Source: Rhodovulum sp. PH10
GTDB lineage: Bacteria; Pseudomonadota; Alphaproteobacteria; Rhizobiales; Xanthobacteraceae
Length of the DNA stretch: 64,000 bases
Direction: 5' to 3'
Assembly (NCBI RefSeq): GCF_000293785.1
Contig: NZ_AKZI01000079.1
Location: 1 to 64,000, forward strand
Part shown: in pieces, positions 28,707 through 38,507 of the stretch
Layout of the letters: each line of letters begins with the position of its first letter
Position numbering within the stretch: position 1 is the stretch's first letter
Notes under the pieces: model-generated
Databases searched by the model: none
What the model saw: the letters and a program-made list of their open reading frames with translations, nothing else
What the model was told of the DNA's origin: nothing
Made by a program: the position numbers and the translations under genes

Positions 28707-28881
28707 GGCAAGACCTCGCAGGCGAAAGGCGAAGCACGCGACCCAGCGGCCGCCTGCCGGGTTCCAGCAATAGACGGTTAACCCTAATGGTCGGTTAAGC
28801 AATTTTGGCCGCGTACCGACTCGGCGGGGACCCGGCCCGACCGCCGTACGGCGGCCGGCGCCTTCAAGTCGGGCGTCTCGT

Positions 28882-29044
28882 GGTCCGATTACGACATTCG
28901 CGTCCCGTTGCCGCGAATCCGATCGCGACTGTCGGAATCGAAAAACCACCAGCGATCACGCGTCCCGGTGGCGCTTCGAACTCGGCATTCGAGAACGAAC
29001 GTGCGGCCGGCCAGGACTCGAATGTCGAATTCGCTCCACTGGCG
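28882..29044 (+). repeat. dispersed 160-bp intergenic repeat, copy A
   Basis: This block matches 60347-60512 in the same orientation with many scattered substitutions and one exact run of 26 bases (29014-29039 equals 60479-60504). Its right half is an imperfect inverted repeat: GGTGGCGCTTCGAACTCGGC near 28969 faces GTCGAATTCGCTCCAC at 29024-29039. It lies between the divergent tadD and aminopeptidase genes. The rest of 28707-29081 holds no gene that I can support; GTTAACC and GGTTAAG words near 28778-28800 may be promoter elements. Confidence 0.7.
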
Positions 29045-29081
29045 TGCTAGCACGGCGCCCTCGAAAGAAGGACGTGCGAGC

Positions 29082-30461
29082 ATGCATCCGGTGTTGGCGA
29101 CGAGCGAGACGAAGGCCGTTCCGATCCATTTGGTGGACCGCGCGAGCTGGCCCGGCCTGCGCGAGACGCTCGATCCGGCCGCGGTCGCCTTCGCCGAAGC
29201 CGCTGGCTTCGAGCCGCGCCCCGGCCGCCATGCGTTGCTGCCTTCGGCCGAGGGCGCGCTCGCCGGCGTGCTGTTCGGCGTCGACCCGCAGGACCGGCCC
29301 GGCCGCGACCCCTTTTTGCCCGGCCGTCTGCCGGCGCTGCTGCCGGCCGGCACCTACCGCTTCGAGGGCCCGCTCGCCGAGCCGCGCCTCGCCGCGCTCG
29401 CCTTTGCGCTCGGAGCGTATCGTTTCACCCGATACCGCTCCGGCAACGACCGCACCGAGATCCATCTGGTGCCGCCGGACGGCGCCGGCGACGACCTCTC
29501 CAGCGTGATCGAGGCGGCGTATCTCGCCCGCGACCTCGTCAACACGCCGTCGAACGAGATGGGGCCGTTCGAGCTCGAGGAGGCGACGCGGACGCTCGCG
29601 GCCAAGCACGGCGCAACTGTCCGCAGCATCGTCGGCGACGCGCTGTTGAACGACGATTTTCCGCTGATCCACGCGGTCGGCCGCTCCTCGGCTCGCGCGC
29701 CGCGGCTGATCGACCTCACCTGGGGCGATGCCGACGCGCCCAAGGTGACCCTGGTCGGCAAGGGCGTGTGCTTCGACACCGGCGGGCTCGATCTCAAGCC
29801 GGAATCGGCGATGCGGCTGATGAAGAAGGACATGGGCGGCGCCGCCAATGTTCTCGCCGCCGCCCACATGATCATGAGCCGCGGCCTGAAGGTGCGGCTG
29901 CGCGTGCTGATCCCGGCGGTGGAGAACGCGGTATCGGGCAACGCCTTCCGCCCGCTCGACGTCTATCGCTCGCGCAAGGGGCTCACCGTCGAGATCGGCA
30001 ACACCGACGCCGAGGGGCGGCTGGTGCTCGCCGATGCGCTGACGCTCGCCGACGAGGAGGTGCCCGATCTCCTGGTCGACATGGGCACGCTGACGGGTGC
30101 GGCGCGGGTCGCGCTCGGGCCGGACCTGCCGCCCTTCTACACCGCCGACGACGCGCTCGCCGCGGCACTCGCCCGCCATGCCGCCGCCGAGCACGACCCG
30201 CTGTGGCGGATGCCGCTGTGGGCGCCCTACGACGCGATGCTCGAGTCGAAGGTCGCCGACATCGACAATGTCGCGACCGGCGGATTCGCCGGCTCGATCG
30301 TCTGCGCGCTGTTTCTCCAACGCTTCGTGAGCGCCGCCAAGAGCTGGGTGCATTTCGACATCTTTGCCTGGACGCCGGCGACCAAGCCCGGAAAGCCGGA
30401 GGGCGGCGAGTGCCAGGCGGCGCGCGCGCTGTGCGCGCTGCTCGCCGAGCGCTACCGATGA
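29082..30461 (+). CDS. M17-family leucyl aminopeptidase
   Basis: A cytoplasmic metallo-exopeptidase, 459 residues. The C-terminal catalytic domain is complete: GKGVCFDTGGLDLKPESAMR (metal-binding Lys/Asp), KKDMGGAANVLAA, and the signature NTDAEGRLVLADAL near residue 307. The N-terminal domain is diverged from PepA (GADNRTEI-type region), as in the PepB-like proteins of Rhizobiales. ATG 29082 has AAGGA about 10 bases upstream. Its stop overlaps the next start as ATGA, so an NlpC/P60 peptidase is translationally coupled: both enzymes probably process peptides, perhaps from the cell wall. Confidence 0.92.
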   Translation: MHPVLATSETKAVPIHLVDRASWPGLRETLDPAAVAFAEAAGFEPRPGRHALLPSAEGALAGVLFGVDPQDRPGRDPFLPGRLPALLPAGTYRFEGPLAEPRLAALAFALGAYRFTRYRSGNDRTEIHLVPPDGAGDDLSSVIEAAYLARDLVNTPSNEMGPFELEEATRTLAAKHGATVRSIVGDALLNDDFPLIHAVGRSSARAPRLIDLTWGDADAPKVTLVGKGVCFDTGGLDLKPESAMRLMKKDMGGAANVLAAAHMIMSRGLKVRLRVLIPAVENAVSGNAFRPLDVYRSRKGLTVEIGNTDAEGRLVLADALTLADEEVPDLLVDMGTLTGAARVALGPDLPPFYTADDALAAALARHAAAEHDPLWRMPLWAPYDAMLESKVADIDNVATGGFAGSIVCALFLQRFVSAAKSWVHFDIFAWTPATKPGKPEGGECQAARALCALLAERYR

Positions 30462-31366
30462 CGCGCGACCCGCGGCTCACCCCGGCGCGGCCGGATCTCG
30501 CCGCGCGCTTCCTCGAAGGCGAGGTTTTGGCGGCGCGCTTCGTCGACGGCACGGCGCGCGAGGTGATCGAGGCCCAGGCGCCACTGCGCCGCGCGCCGAC
30601 CCCGGACGCCCCGCTCGACAGCGAGGCGTTGCTCGGCGAGCGCGTCACCGTGTTCGAGGACGGCGACGAGGGCTGGTCGTGGGCGAGCCTCGCCGACGGC
30701 TATGTCGGCTATCTGCCGAGCAACGCGCTCGCCCCGCCCGGCCCGGCACCGACCCACCGGGTGGCGGCGCTGCGCACCTTCCTGTTCTCCGGCCCGTCGA
30801 TCAAGGTCGCGCCGATCGCCGCGCTGTCGCTCGGCTGCACCGTCACGGTGCGGCGGATCGAGGCGAGCTTTGCGCTGCTCGCCAATGGCGGGTTCGTGTT
30901 CGCGCCACATCTCGCCCCGGTCGAGAGCACCGAGCCGGATTTCGTCGCGGTCGCCGAGAAATTCGTCGGCACGCCGTATCTGTGGGGTGGCAAGACGAGC
31001 CTCGGCATCGACTGCTCGGGTCTCGTGCAGACGGCGCTCGTCGCCGCCGGCATCGCTTGCCCGCGCGACAGCGACATGCAGGCGGCGCTCGGCGCGCCGG
31101 TGGAGAGTTTCGATCCAACGCGGCTCGTGCGCGGCGACCTGGTGTTCTGGAAGGGCCACGTCGCGATCGTGCGGGACGAACGCACGATCGTGCACGCCAA
31201 TGCGCATCACATGGCGGTGGCGATCGAGGAGACCGCCGCGGCGGTGCGCCGCATCGGCGATCTCGGCAGCGACGTCGTCGCCGTCCGGCGCCTCGACCTC
31301 ACGAGCCGCAACGCGGAGACGGCGGCCGGCAGCCGGCCGGATCAGACGCCCTCGCTGCCGGCGTAG
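30458..31366 (+). CDS. NlpC/P60 cysteine peptidase with SH3 domains
   Basis: A 302-residue peptidoglycan-type endopeptidase. Two bacterial SH3-like regions (ERVTVFEDGDEGWSWASLAD and a second near residue 120) precede the NlpC/P60 domain with catalytic Cys in LGIDCSGLVQ (near residue 188), His in KGHVAIV and a second His in IVHANAHH. No signal peptide is visible, so recycling of muropeptides in the cytoplasm is likely. It overlaps the aminopeptidase by 4 bp upstream and the convergent phoB by 25 bp. Confidence 0.92.
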   Translation: MTRDPRLTPARPDLAARFLEGEVLAARFVDGTAREVIEAQAPLRRAPTPDAPLDSEALLGERVTVFEDGDEGWSWASLADGYVGYLPSNALAPPGPAPTHRVAALRTFLFSGPSIKVAPIAALSLGCTVTVRRIEASFALLANGGFVFAPHLAPVESTEPDFVAVAEKFVGTPYLWGGKTSLGIDCSGLVQTALVAAGIACPRDSDMQAALGAPVESFDPTRLVRGDLVFWKGHVAIVRDERTIVHANAHHMAVAIEETAAAVRRIGDLGSDVVAVRRLDLTSRNAETAAGSRPDQTPSLPA

Positions 31367-32049
31367 CGATCGTTGAGCGCATAGCCCGCGCCGCGCACGG
31401 TGCGGATCGGGTCGGAGCGCTGGCCGCGATTGAGCGCCTTGCGCAACCGGCCGACATGGACGTCGACGGTGCGCTCGTCGATATAGACGTCGCGCCCCCA
31501 GACTCGGTCCAGCAGCTGCTCGCGCGAAAACACCCGGCCGGCGTTCTCCATCAAGAACTCGAGCAGGCGGAATTCCGTCGGGCCGAGCGGCACGTCCCGG
31601 CCGGCGCGGGCGACCCGCTTCTTCTCGCGATTGAGCTCGATGTCGCCGGCGGTGAGGATCGAGGCGACCCGCTCCGGCTTGGTGCGGCGGAGCAGCGCGC
31701 GGATGCGGGCGAGCAGCTCCGGCACCGAGAACGGCTTGACGATGTAGTCGTCGGCGCCGGTGGCGAGCCCGCGCACGCGCTCGCCCTCCTCTCCGCGCGC
31801 GGTCAGCATGATGACGGGAAGCTGCGCGGTCTCGGTGCGGGCGCGCAGCCGCCGGATCAGCTCGATGCCGGACAAGCCCGGCAGCATCCAGTCGACGATC
31901 GCGAGATCGGGGGGGCTCTCCTTGAGGCGGAGATCGGCGTCGTCGCCACGACCGGCCGCATCGACCGCGTAGCCCTCCGCTTCGAGATTGTACCGCAGCA
32001 GGAGCGTGAGCGGCTCCTCGTCCTCGACGATCAGAATCCTGGCGGCCAT
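31342..32049 (-). CDS. phoB: phosphate regulon response regulator PhoB
   Basis: OmpR-class activator of the Pho regulon, 235 residues. The receiver domain has the acidic pocket VEDEE, phospho-acceptor Asp53 (AIVDWMLPGLSG), and the conserved LTARG and YIVKPFS motifs. The winged-helix DNA-binding part ends RTVRGAGYALNDRYA. GAGGA precedes ATG 32049. It is the last gene of the phoR-pst-phoU-phoB series, 49 bases after phoU, and would bind the Pho box at 37019. Confidence 0.96.
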   Translation of the reverse strand: MAARILIVEDEEPLTLLLRYNLEAEGYAVDAAGRGDDADLRLKESPPDLAIVDWMLPGLSGIELIRRLRARTETAQLPVIMLTARGEEGERVRGLATGADDYIVKPFSVPELLARIRALLRRTKPERVASILTAGDIELNREKKRVARAGRDVPLGPTEFRLLEFLMENAGRVFSREQLLDRVWGRDVYIDERTVDVHVGRLRKALNRGQRSDPIRTVRGAGYALNDRYAGSEGV

Positions 32050-32098
32050 CCTTCGTCCTCTTCAGGCCGGCGAGGTGCCACCCTCGCCGGGCGCGCGC

Positions 32099-32812
32099 TC
32101 ATGCGTCGAACGGAACCACGGTGCTGGAGGTGGTGTCGCCCTTCGGCCGCTCGTCCACCAGCGGCCGGCCCTCGATCATGTAATAGACCGTCTCGGCGAT
32201 GTTGGTGGCGTGGTCGCCCATCCGCTCGATGTTCTTGGCACAGAACAGGAGATGGATGCAGATGCCGATGTTGCGCGGGTCTTCCATCATGTAGGTGAGA
32301 AGCTCGCGAAACAGCGAGTTGTTGACGGAATCGACCTCCTCGTCGGCGTGCCAGACCTCCTGCGCCTTCTGCAGGTCGCGCCGCGCATAGGCGTCGAGCA
32401 CGGTCTTGATCTGCTGCAGCACCATCTCGGCCATGTGCTCGACCCCGCGCATGACGCGCTGCGAGCGGAATTCGGCGTCGATCACCACCACCCGCTTGGA
32501 GATGTTCTTGGCGAGGTCGCCGATCCGCTCGAGGTCGTTGGAGATGCGCAACGCACCCACCACCTCGCGCAGGTCGACCGCCATCGGCTGGCGGCGGGCG
32601 ATGGTGAGGATCGCCTTCTCCTCGATCTCGCGCTGCAGCGCGTCGATGCGGGCATCGCCGGCGATCACCCGCTGGGCGACCACGGTGTCGCGACGGTCGA
32701 GCGCGTCGATGGCGTCGGAGATCTGCTGCTCGGCCAACCCGCCCATCTCGGACACCATGCGGCCGAGATCCTGCAGGTCGGTGTCGAAAGCCTTGTGCGT
32801 GTGGTCCACCAT
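32099..32812 (-). CDS. phoU: phosphate signalling protein PhoU
   Basis: A 237-residue cytoplasmic all-helical protein with the two PhoU repeats, each with the acidic metal-binding signature (ALRISNDLERIGDLAKNIS and AKNIERMGDHATNIAETVYY). It links the Pst transporter to PhoR, keeping the regulon off when phosphate is ample. ATG 32812 with AAGG 8 bases upstream is preferred over a GTG nine bases earlier. Confidence 0.96.
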   Translation of the reverse strand: MVDHTHKAFDTDLQDLGRMVSEMGGLAEQQISDAIDALDRRDTVVAQRVIAGDARIDALQREIEEKAILTIARRQPMAVDLREVVGALRISNDLERIGDLAKNISKRVVVIDAEFRSQRVMRGVEHMAEMVLQQIKTVLDAYARRDLQKAQEVWHADEEVDSVNNSLFRELLTYMMEDPRNIGICIHLLFCAKNIERMGDHATNIAETVYYMIEGRPLVDERPKGDTTSSTVVPFDA

Positions 32813-32845
32813 GGACGTCACCTTCTTGGTTGTCGCGGGGGCGAG

Positions 32846-32875
32846 CCCGCCGCCGCCCGGGGAGGCGGCGACGGG
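32846..32875 (-). other. hairpin between pstB and phoU
   Basis: CGCCGCC (32851-32857) pairs with GGCGGCG (32864-32870) around a 6-base loop, and four more pairs extend it after one mismatch. It lies in the 70-base gap between pstB and phoU and may slow degradation or reduce read-through. Confidence 0.35.
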
Positions 32876-32882
32876 GCGGGGG

Positions 32883-33761
32883 TCAGCCGAAGCGTCCCGT
32901 GATGTAGTCCTGCGTCCGCTTGTCCACCGGGGACGTGAACATCTTGCTGGTGGTGTCGAACTCCACCATCTCGCCGAGATACATGAAGGCCGTGAAGTCG
33001 GAGACGCGGGCGGCCTGCTGCATGTTGTGGGTGACGATCGCGATCGTGTACTCGGTCTTCAGCTCGTCGATCAGCTCCTCGATCTTGGCGGTGGAGATCG
33101 GGTCGAGCGCCGAGCACGGCTCGTCGAGCAGGATGACGTCGGGCCGCACCGCGACGGTGCGGGCGATGCACAGGCGCTGCTGCTGGCCGCCCGACAGGCT
33201 GAGGCCGTTGGCGTGCATCTTGTCCTTCACCTCGTTCCACAGCGCGGCGCGGCGCAGCGCCGTCTCGACCCGGCCGTCGAGGTCGGACTTGGAGAGCCGC
33301 TCGTAGAGGCGGATGCCGAAGGCGATGTTCTCGTAGATCGACATCGGGAACGGGGTCGGCTTCTGAAAGACCATGCCGATCCGCGCGCGCAGGAGGTTGA
33401 TGTCCTGCGAGGGCGACAGGATGTTGTCGCCGTCGAGCAGCACCTCGCCCTCGGCCCGCTGGTTCGGATAGAGGTCGTAGATGCGATTGAGGATGCGCAG
33501 CAGCGTCGACTTGCCGCAGCCCGACGGGCCGATGAAGGCGGTCACGCGCCGGTCGTAGAGCGGCACGGTGATGTCCTTCAGGGCCTTGTTGTCCCCGTAG
33601 TAGAAGTTGACGCCGCGCACCGCGACCTTCTCGTCGAGGTCGCCCTCCAGCACGCGGTTGCCGGCGATCGGCGTCGGCACCGAGTGGGGGCCGTTCCCGT
33701 GGACTCCGTTGCCGTTCGCGCCGGTGCCGCCGTTGCCGACCGAGACGTCCATCGAGGTCAT
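32883..33761 (-). CDS. pstB: phosphate ABC transporter ATPase PstB
   Basis: Cytoplasmic ATPase of the high-affinity phosphate importer, 292 residues. After a Gly/Asn-rich extension of about 40 residues come Walker [10 protein letters not shown], the Q-loop [20 protein letters not shown], signature LSGGQQQR, Walker [14 protein letters not shown] and the switch histidine IVTHNMQQ. Start ATG 33761 overlaps the pstA stop by 4 bp (ATGA on the minus strand) and has AGGAGAG upstream. Confidence 0.97.
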   Translation of the reverse strand: MTSMDVSVGNGGTGANGNGVHGNGPHSVPTPIAGNRVLEGDLDEKVAVRGVNFYYGDNKALKDITVPLYDRRVTAFIGPSGCGKSTLLRILNRIYDLYPNQRAEGEVLLDGDNILSPSQDINLLRARIGMVFQKPTPFPMSIYENIAFGIRLYERLSKSDLDGRVETALRRAALWNEVKDKMHANGLSLSGGQQQRLCIARTVAVRPDVILLDEPCSALDPISTAKIEELIDELKTEYTIAIVTHNMQQAARVSDFTAFMYLGEMVEFDTTSKMFTSPVDKRTQDYITGRFG

Positions 33762-34612
33762 TGTGCTCTCCTCGCTGCCGAGAGGGCGCGCGCCGAGATC
33801 GACAGGGCGAGCACCGCGAAGGTGATGATCAGAGCACCGGCCCAGGCGAGCTTCTGCCAATCGGCGTACGGGCTCATGGCGAATTGGAAGATCACGACCG
33901 GCAAACTCGCCAGCGGCGCGTTCATGTCGGTCGAGAAGAACTGGTTGTTGAGCGCGGTGAACAGCAGCGGCGCGGTCTCGCCGGAGATGCGGGCGACCGC
34001 CAGCAGGACGCCGGTGACGATGCCGGCGCGCGCCGCCCGGTAGGAGACGTGGGCGATCACGTGCGAGCGCGGCATGCCGAGCGAGGTGGCCGCCTCGCGC
34101 AGCTCCTTCGGCACCGTCAGCAGCATGTCCTCGGTGGTGCGCACCACCACTGGCACCACCAGCACGGCGAGCGCCAGCGCGCCGGCGAGCCCCGAGAAGT
34201 GGCCGAGCGGGCGGACCACCACCTCGTAGATGAACAGGCCGATCACGATCGACGGGGCGCTCAAGAGGATGTCGTTGATGAACCGCACGACGCTGGCGAG
34301 GTACGAGTAGCGGCCGTATTCCGCCATGTAGGTGCCGGCGAGAATGCCGACCGGGGTGCCGACCGCGATCGCGACGATCGACATCATCAGGCTGCCGACG
34401 ATCGGGTTGAGCAGGCCGCCGGCCGAGCCCGGCGGCGGCGTCATCTCGGTGAACACCTGCAGCGACAGGCTGCCGAAGCCGTTCCACAGAAGGGCGCCGA
34501 GCACCAGCACCAGCCAGCCTAGGCCGATCACGGTGGCGCCGACCGACATCGCCATCACGGTGGCGTTCACCGCGCGGCGGCTGCGATAGAGGTTGGGATT
34601 CTTGATCGCCAT
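33758..34612 (-). CDS. pstA: phosphate ABC transporter permease PstA
   Basis: Inner-membrane permease, 284 residues with six membrane helices. The permease coupling loop is seen as [20 protein letters not shown], and [19 protein letters not shown] is the family signature. It begins [16 protein letters not shown] at ATG 34612, five bases after the pstC stop, and its end overlaps pstB. Confidence 0.96.
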   Translation of the reverse strand: MAIKNPNLYRSRRAVNATVMAMSVGATVIGLGWLVLVLGALLWNGFGSLSLQVFTEMTPPPGSAGGLLNPIVGSLMMSIVAIAVGTPVGILAGTYMAEYGRYSYLASVVRFINDILLSAPSIVIGLFIYEVVVRPLGHFSGLAGALALAVLVVPVVVRTTEDMLLTVPKELREAATSLGMPRSHVIAHVSYRAARAGIVTGVLLAVARISGETAPLLFTALNNQFFSTDMNAPLASLPVVIFQFAMSPYADWQKLAWAGALIITFAVLALSISARALSAARRAQ

Positions 34613-34617
34613 GGTCG

Positions 34618-35610
34618 TCACCCGATCCGCCGCTCGATCCGCATCAGCATGTAGCGCGCGATCGCCAGCACGATGAAGGTGATCACGAACAGGATGAGGC
34701 CGAGCGCGACCAGCGAGGAGGTGTAGAGGTCGCCGAGCGCCTCGGTGAACTCGTTGGCGATCGAGGCCGAGATGGTGGTGCCGGGGGCGAGCAGCGAGCC
34801 GGAGATGCGGTGCGCGTTGCCGATCACGAAGGTCACCGCCATGGTCTCGCCGAGCGCGCGGCCGAGGCCGAGCATCACGCCGCCGGTGACGCCGACGCGC
34901 GCGAACGGGATCACCACGTGGCGCACCACCTCCCAGGTGGTGCAGCCGAGGCCGTAGGCGGCCTCCTTGAGCACCGGCGGCACCGCCTCGAACACGTCGC
35001 GCGAGATCGAGGTGATGAAGGGCAGCACCATGATCGCGAGGATCAGGCCGGCGGTGAGGATGCCGATGCCGTAGGGCGGGCCGGCGAACAACGTGGAGAG
35101 CACCGGGATCGGGCCGAACAGGTCGATCAGGAACGGCTGAAGCGTGTGCTGCAGGAACGGCGCGAACACGAACAGCCCCCAGATGCCGTAGATGATGCTC
35201 GGGATGCCGGCCAAAAGCTCGATCGCGATGCCGACCGGGCGGCGCAGCCACATCGGGCACAGCTCGGTGAGGAAGACGGCGATCAGGAGGCCGAACGGCA
35301 CCGCGATCAGCATGGCGATCGCCGAGGTGACGAGCGTGCCGTAGATCGGGGCGAGCGCGCCGAACTTTTCGGTGACCGGGTTCCAGCTCTCGGTCACCAC
35401 GAAGGAGAAGCCGAACTGCCGAAGCGCCGGCAGCGAGCCCTCGATCAGCGCGACGATCACGCCGCCGAGGATCACCAGCACCAGGATGGCGGCGGCGAGA
35501 GTGAGGGTGCGGAACGAGGCATTGGTCAGCCGCAGCCGGGACAGCACTCGAGTACGGTCCGGCCGTTCCTGAACCAAGGCCGGCGTGTCTGGCAACGCGA
35601 TGTCGGCCAC
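34618..35610 (-). CDS. pstC: phosphate ABC transporter permease PstC
   Basis: Inner-membrane permease, 330 residues. Six membrane helices, the PstC motif [20 protein letters not shown], the coupling loop [20 protein letters not shown], and [19 protein letters not shown]. The frame continues upstream, but GTG 35610 has GGAG seven bases before it, and the membrane part follows about 35 residues later, as usual for the family. A 172-base gap with a hairpin separates it from pstS. Confidence 0.95.
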   Translation of the reverse strand: MADIALPDTPALVQERPDRTRVLSRLRLTNASFRTLTLAAAILVLVILGGVIVALIEGSLPALRQFGFSFVVTESWNPVTEKFGALAPIYGTLVTSAIAMLIAVPFGLLIAVFLTELCPMWLRRPVGIAIELLAGIPSIIYGIWGLFVFAPFLQHTLQPFLIDLFGPIPVLSTLFAGPPYGIGILTAGLILAIMVLPFITSISRDVFEAVPPVLKEAAYGLGCTTWEVVRHVVIPFARVGVTGGVMLGLGRALGETMAVTFVIGNAHRISGSLLAPGTTISASIANEFTEALGDLYTSSLVALGLILFVITFIVLAIARYMLMRIERRIG

Positions 35611-35738
35611 GGGTGATCTCCGCGGAGGGTTGATCGGGGCGCGCGGCGCGGCAGCGGACACCGCGGACTCCCCTGAGACGAGCGTCCGAGCGGACGATGG
35701 GCCGCCGGACGATACGACGAGACGACGACACACGGGAA

Positions 35739-35764
35739 GGGAGAAGGCCCGTGGGCCCTCTCCC
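35739..35764 (-). terminator. hairpin between pstS and pstC
   Basis: GGGAGAAGGCCC (35739-35750) pairs with 35753-35764 in 11 of 12 positions, closed by GT, starting 18 bases after the pstS stop. There is no T-run. It fits a partial terminator or 3'-end shield, giving more PstS than membrane components from one promoter. Confidence 0.6.
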
Positions 35765-35782
35765 GAAGCAGGTGACCGGCGA

Positions 35783-36829
35783 TCACTGCGCGGAGGCGAA
35801 GATGGCCTTGCCGTCCGGGCCCTTGATCTCGCTCTTCCAGGTCTTCTCGACGCTCTCGACGACCGACTTCGGCATCGGGATGTAGTCGAGATCCTGCGCC
35901 ATCGCGTCGTGCCCGTAGGCCCAGGCGAAGAACTGGAGCGCGGCCTTCGAGGCCTCCGGATCGGTGGGCTGCTTGTACATCAGGATCCAGGTGGCGGCGG
36001 TCATCGGCCACGACTCGGCGCCGGGCTGGTTCGACAGGATCACGCCGTAGCCGGGCGCGGAGTTCCAATCGGCATTGGCGGCCGCGGCCTGGAACGAGGC
36101 GATCTCCGGGGCGACGGTCTTGCCGGCCGCGTTCACCATCTTGGTGTGGGTCAGCTTGTTCTGCTTGGCGTAGGCGTACTCGACGTAGCCGATCGAGCCC
36201 TTGGTCTGGGCGACGTTGTTGGCGACGCCCTCGTTGCCCTTGGCACCGATGCCGACCGGCCACTCGACCGAGGTCGCCGAGCCGACCTTGTCCTTCCAGG
36301 ACGGGCTGACCTTGTTCAGGTAGTTGGTGAAGTTGAAGGTGGTGCCCGAGCCGTCCGAGCGGTGCACGACGGCGATCGCCGTGCTCGGCAGCTTGGCGTT
36401 CGGGTTCAGCTTCTTGATGGCCGCGTCGTCCCACTTCTTCACTTCGCCGAGATAGATGTCGGCGAGCGTCTTGCCGTCCAGCACGAGGTCGCCGGCGGCG
36501 ACGCCGTCGAGATTGACGACCGGCACGATGCCGCCCATCACCATCGGGAACTGGACGAGGCCTTCCTTGTCGAGCTGCTCGCCCTTGAGCGGCGCGTCGG
36601 TGGCACCGAACGTGACGGTCTTCGCCAGGATCTGCTTGATCCCGCCGCCGGAGCCGATCGACTGGTAGTTCAGGCCGACGCCGGTCTCGTTCTTGTACGC
36701 ATCCGCCCACTTGGCATAGATCGGATACGGGAACGTGGCGCCGGCACCGGAGATGTCGGCCGCCGAGGCGGGAGCCGCGAACGCCGCGACGAGCGCGCCG
36801 GCCGCGATGAGGGAGTGGTGAAGCTTCAC
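35783..36829 (-). CDS. pstS: periplasmic phosphate-binding protein PstS
   Basis: Substrate-binding protein of the Pst importer, 348 residues. It has a signal peptide cleaved near ASAAD, then the phosphate-binding signatures [37 protein letters not shown] and [16 protein letters not shown]. The start is GTG 36829 with GGAG eight bases upstream. It is the first structural gene behind the Pho box and should be strongly induced when phosphate is low. Confidence 0.97.
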   Translation of the reverse strand: MKLHHSLIAAGALVAAFAAPASAADISGAGATFPYPIYAKWADAYKNETGVGLNYQSIGSGGGIKQILAKTVTFGATDAPLKGEQLDKEGLVQFPMVMGGIVPVVNLDGVAAGDLVLDGKTLADIYLGEVKKWDDAAIKKLNPNAKLPSTAIAVVHRSDGSGTTFNFTNYLNKVSPSWKDKVGSATSVEWPVGIGAKGNEGVANNVAQTKGSIGYVEYAYAKQNKLTHTKMVNAAGKTVAPEIASFQAAAANADWNSAPGYGVILSNQPGAESWPMTAATWILMYKQPTDPEASKAALQFFAWAYGHDAMAQDLDYIPMPKSVVESVEKTWKSEIKGPDGKAIFASAQ

Positions 36830-37018
36830 GGGGCTTTCTCCTGTCGAGGTCGAGCCGGTTCCGGAGGGCGGGGCCTGCCGCGTCGGTCGACCTGTCGCTG
36901 ATCATCGTACCGGGACCCCGTCGGATCCCATCGATGGACTGCCGACCCGGGGCGATCAGGGGACCGGCCGGCAGCGCCGGCGTCAGAGCACCGACGGCCC
37001 CCCTTCTAAGGACTCTTC

Positions 37019-37036
37019 ATGACAGTTGGATGAAAC
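37019..37036 (-). promoter_or_regulatory. Pho-box-like PhoB site upstream of pstS
   Basis: On the minus strand the 18 bases read GTTTCATCCAACTGTCAT: two 7-base half sites 11 bases apart, the second a perfect CTGTCAT and the first matching at 5 of 7. It begins 2 bases after the phoR stop and lies about 190 bases before pstS. A PhoB-dependent pstS promoter here is expected; the -10 box is not clear. Confidence 0.65.
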
Positions 37037-37037
37037 C

Positions 37038-38378
37038 TCAAGCCTCTGACTTGACGTCACTTTCTCGTGAGGCTCGAATCTCCGTCACAATCGGCAGGCG
37101 GACCGTGAAGGTGGCCCCGGCGCCGAGCGCGCTGTCGATGCCGAGCCGGCCGCGATGGCGCTGCAGGATGTGCTTGACGAGCGCCAGGCCGAGCCCGGTG
37201 CCGCCCTGGGCGCGGCTCTCGGCGACGTCGGCGCGATAGAACCGCTCGGTCAGCCGCGGCAGATGCTCCGGCGCGATGCCGGGGCCGTAGTCGCGCACCG
37301 ACACCACCGCCTCCTCGCCCTGCACGCCGGTCTCGCGGGCGAGCGCGATGTCGACCCGCTCGCCGCTGGCGCCGTATTTGAGCGCGTTCTCGACCAGATT
37401 CTCGAAGGCGCGCACCAGCTCGTCGCGGTCGCCCGGCACGATCGCGGCGCCCTCCGGCGGCACGAAACGGATGGCGACGCCGCGCTCGGTCGCGAGCGGC
37501 AGCAAGCCCTCGACCACCTGACGCAGCACCAGAACGAGATCGACCGGCGTCTCCGGCCGCACATGCACCTTCAGCTCGATCCGCGACAGCGACAGCAGGT
37601 CGTCGATCAGGCGGGCCATGCGCGCCGCCTGCGCCTTCATGATCCCGAGAAATTTTTCGCGCGCTGCGGTGTCGGCCCTGGCCGGGCCCTGCAGCGTGTC
37701 GATGAAGCCCGACAGCGAGGCGAGCGGGGTGCGCAGCTCGTGGCTCGCATTGGCGACGAAGTCGGCCCGCATCTGCTCGACGTGACGCAGCGGCGTGAGG
37801 TCGTGGAAGGTCAGCAGCAGAAGGCGCTCGCCGGTGCGGCCGGGACCGTCCGGCAGCGTCACCGGGGCGATCGTCGCCTCCCACCAGCGCTCCGCCGGCA
37901 CCCGCTGAAACACCTCCGCCCGCTGCGGGCCGTCACTGTCGACCGCCCGACGCACAGCCTCCAGCACCGCCGGATTGCGCAGCGCGAACGACAGCGGCCG
38001 GGCCGGCGCCAGCGCCGGCGCGACCTCCAGCGCCAGCCGGTTGAAGGCGCGCACCAGCCCGCCGGGCTCCAGCGCCACCGCCGGATCGGGCAGCCCGGCG
38101 ATCACCGCGTCGATCACGAAGTCGTCGGCCTCGCCGCCGCGCTCGCGGCGGGCGCGCAGCGCGGCGCGATCGGCGGCGGCACGGCGCTGGTCGATCACGC
38201 CGGCGGCGGCGATCAGGGCAAAACCGGCGGCCGCCGGCCCGGTCCGCATCTCGCCGCTCGCGGCGATCGCCAGAAACACGCCGGCCGCGACCGGCACGAC
38301 CAGCCGCAGCCGGCGCAGCCGTGCGCCGAACCGCGCGGCCCATCCGCGCCTTGCCCGCTCGTCCGACGAGACGACCAT
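37038..38378 (-). CDS. phoR: phosphate regulon sensor kinase PhoR
   Basis: A 446-residue membrane histidine kinase. Two short membrane helices at about 26-62 leave almost no periplasmic domain, as usual for PhoR. A PAS domain follows, then the H box FVANASHELRTPLAS with His213, N box FENLVENALKYG and G boxes DYGPGIAPEHLPR and GGTGLGLALVKH. It leads the phoR-pst-phoU-phoB series. A 129-base gap separates it from the flippase-like gene upstream. Confidence 0.95.
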   Translation of the reverse strand: MVVSSDERARRGWAARFGARLRRLRLVVPVAAGVFLAIAASGEMRTGPAAAGFALIAAAGVIDQRRAAADRAALRARRERGGEADDFVIDAVIAGLPDPAVALEPGGLVRAFNRLALEVAPALAPARPLSFALRNPAVLEAVRRAVDSDGPQRAEVFQRVPAERWWEATIAPVTLPDGPGRTGERLLLLTFHDLTPLRHVEQMRADFVANASHELRTPLASLSGFIDTLQGPARADTAAREKFLGIMKAQAARMARLIDDLLSLSRIELKVHVRPETPVDLVLVLRQVVEGLLPLATERGVAIRFVPPEGAAIVPGDRDELVRAFENLVENALKYGASGERVDIALARETGVQGEEAVVSVRDYGPGIAPEHLPRLTERFYRADVAESRAQGGTGLGLALVKHILQRHRGRLGIDSALGAGATFTVRLPIVTEIRASRESDVKSEA

Positions 38379-38507
38379 GTCCGCTGCCCTCGAGGTGTCG
38401 GCCTGTTTAGACCGCTTTTTCTGCGGCGCAATGACTCTCGGCGAGGCGTTCGGCCAAACCTTCGTACCGGCTCGCGCATCGTGGCGATACCGATCGGCCG
38501 AGGCCGA

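Noticed and set aside
28707-29081. CtrA-type sites in GTTAACC...GGTTAAG upstream of tadD
   Set aside because: The two TTAA words are too far apart for the TTAA-N7-TTAA layout, so I list them only as possible promoter elements.
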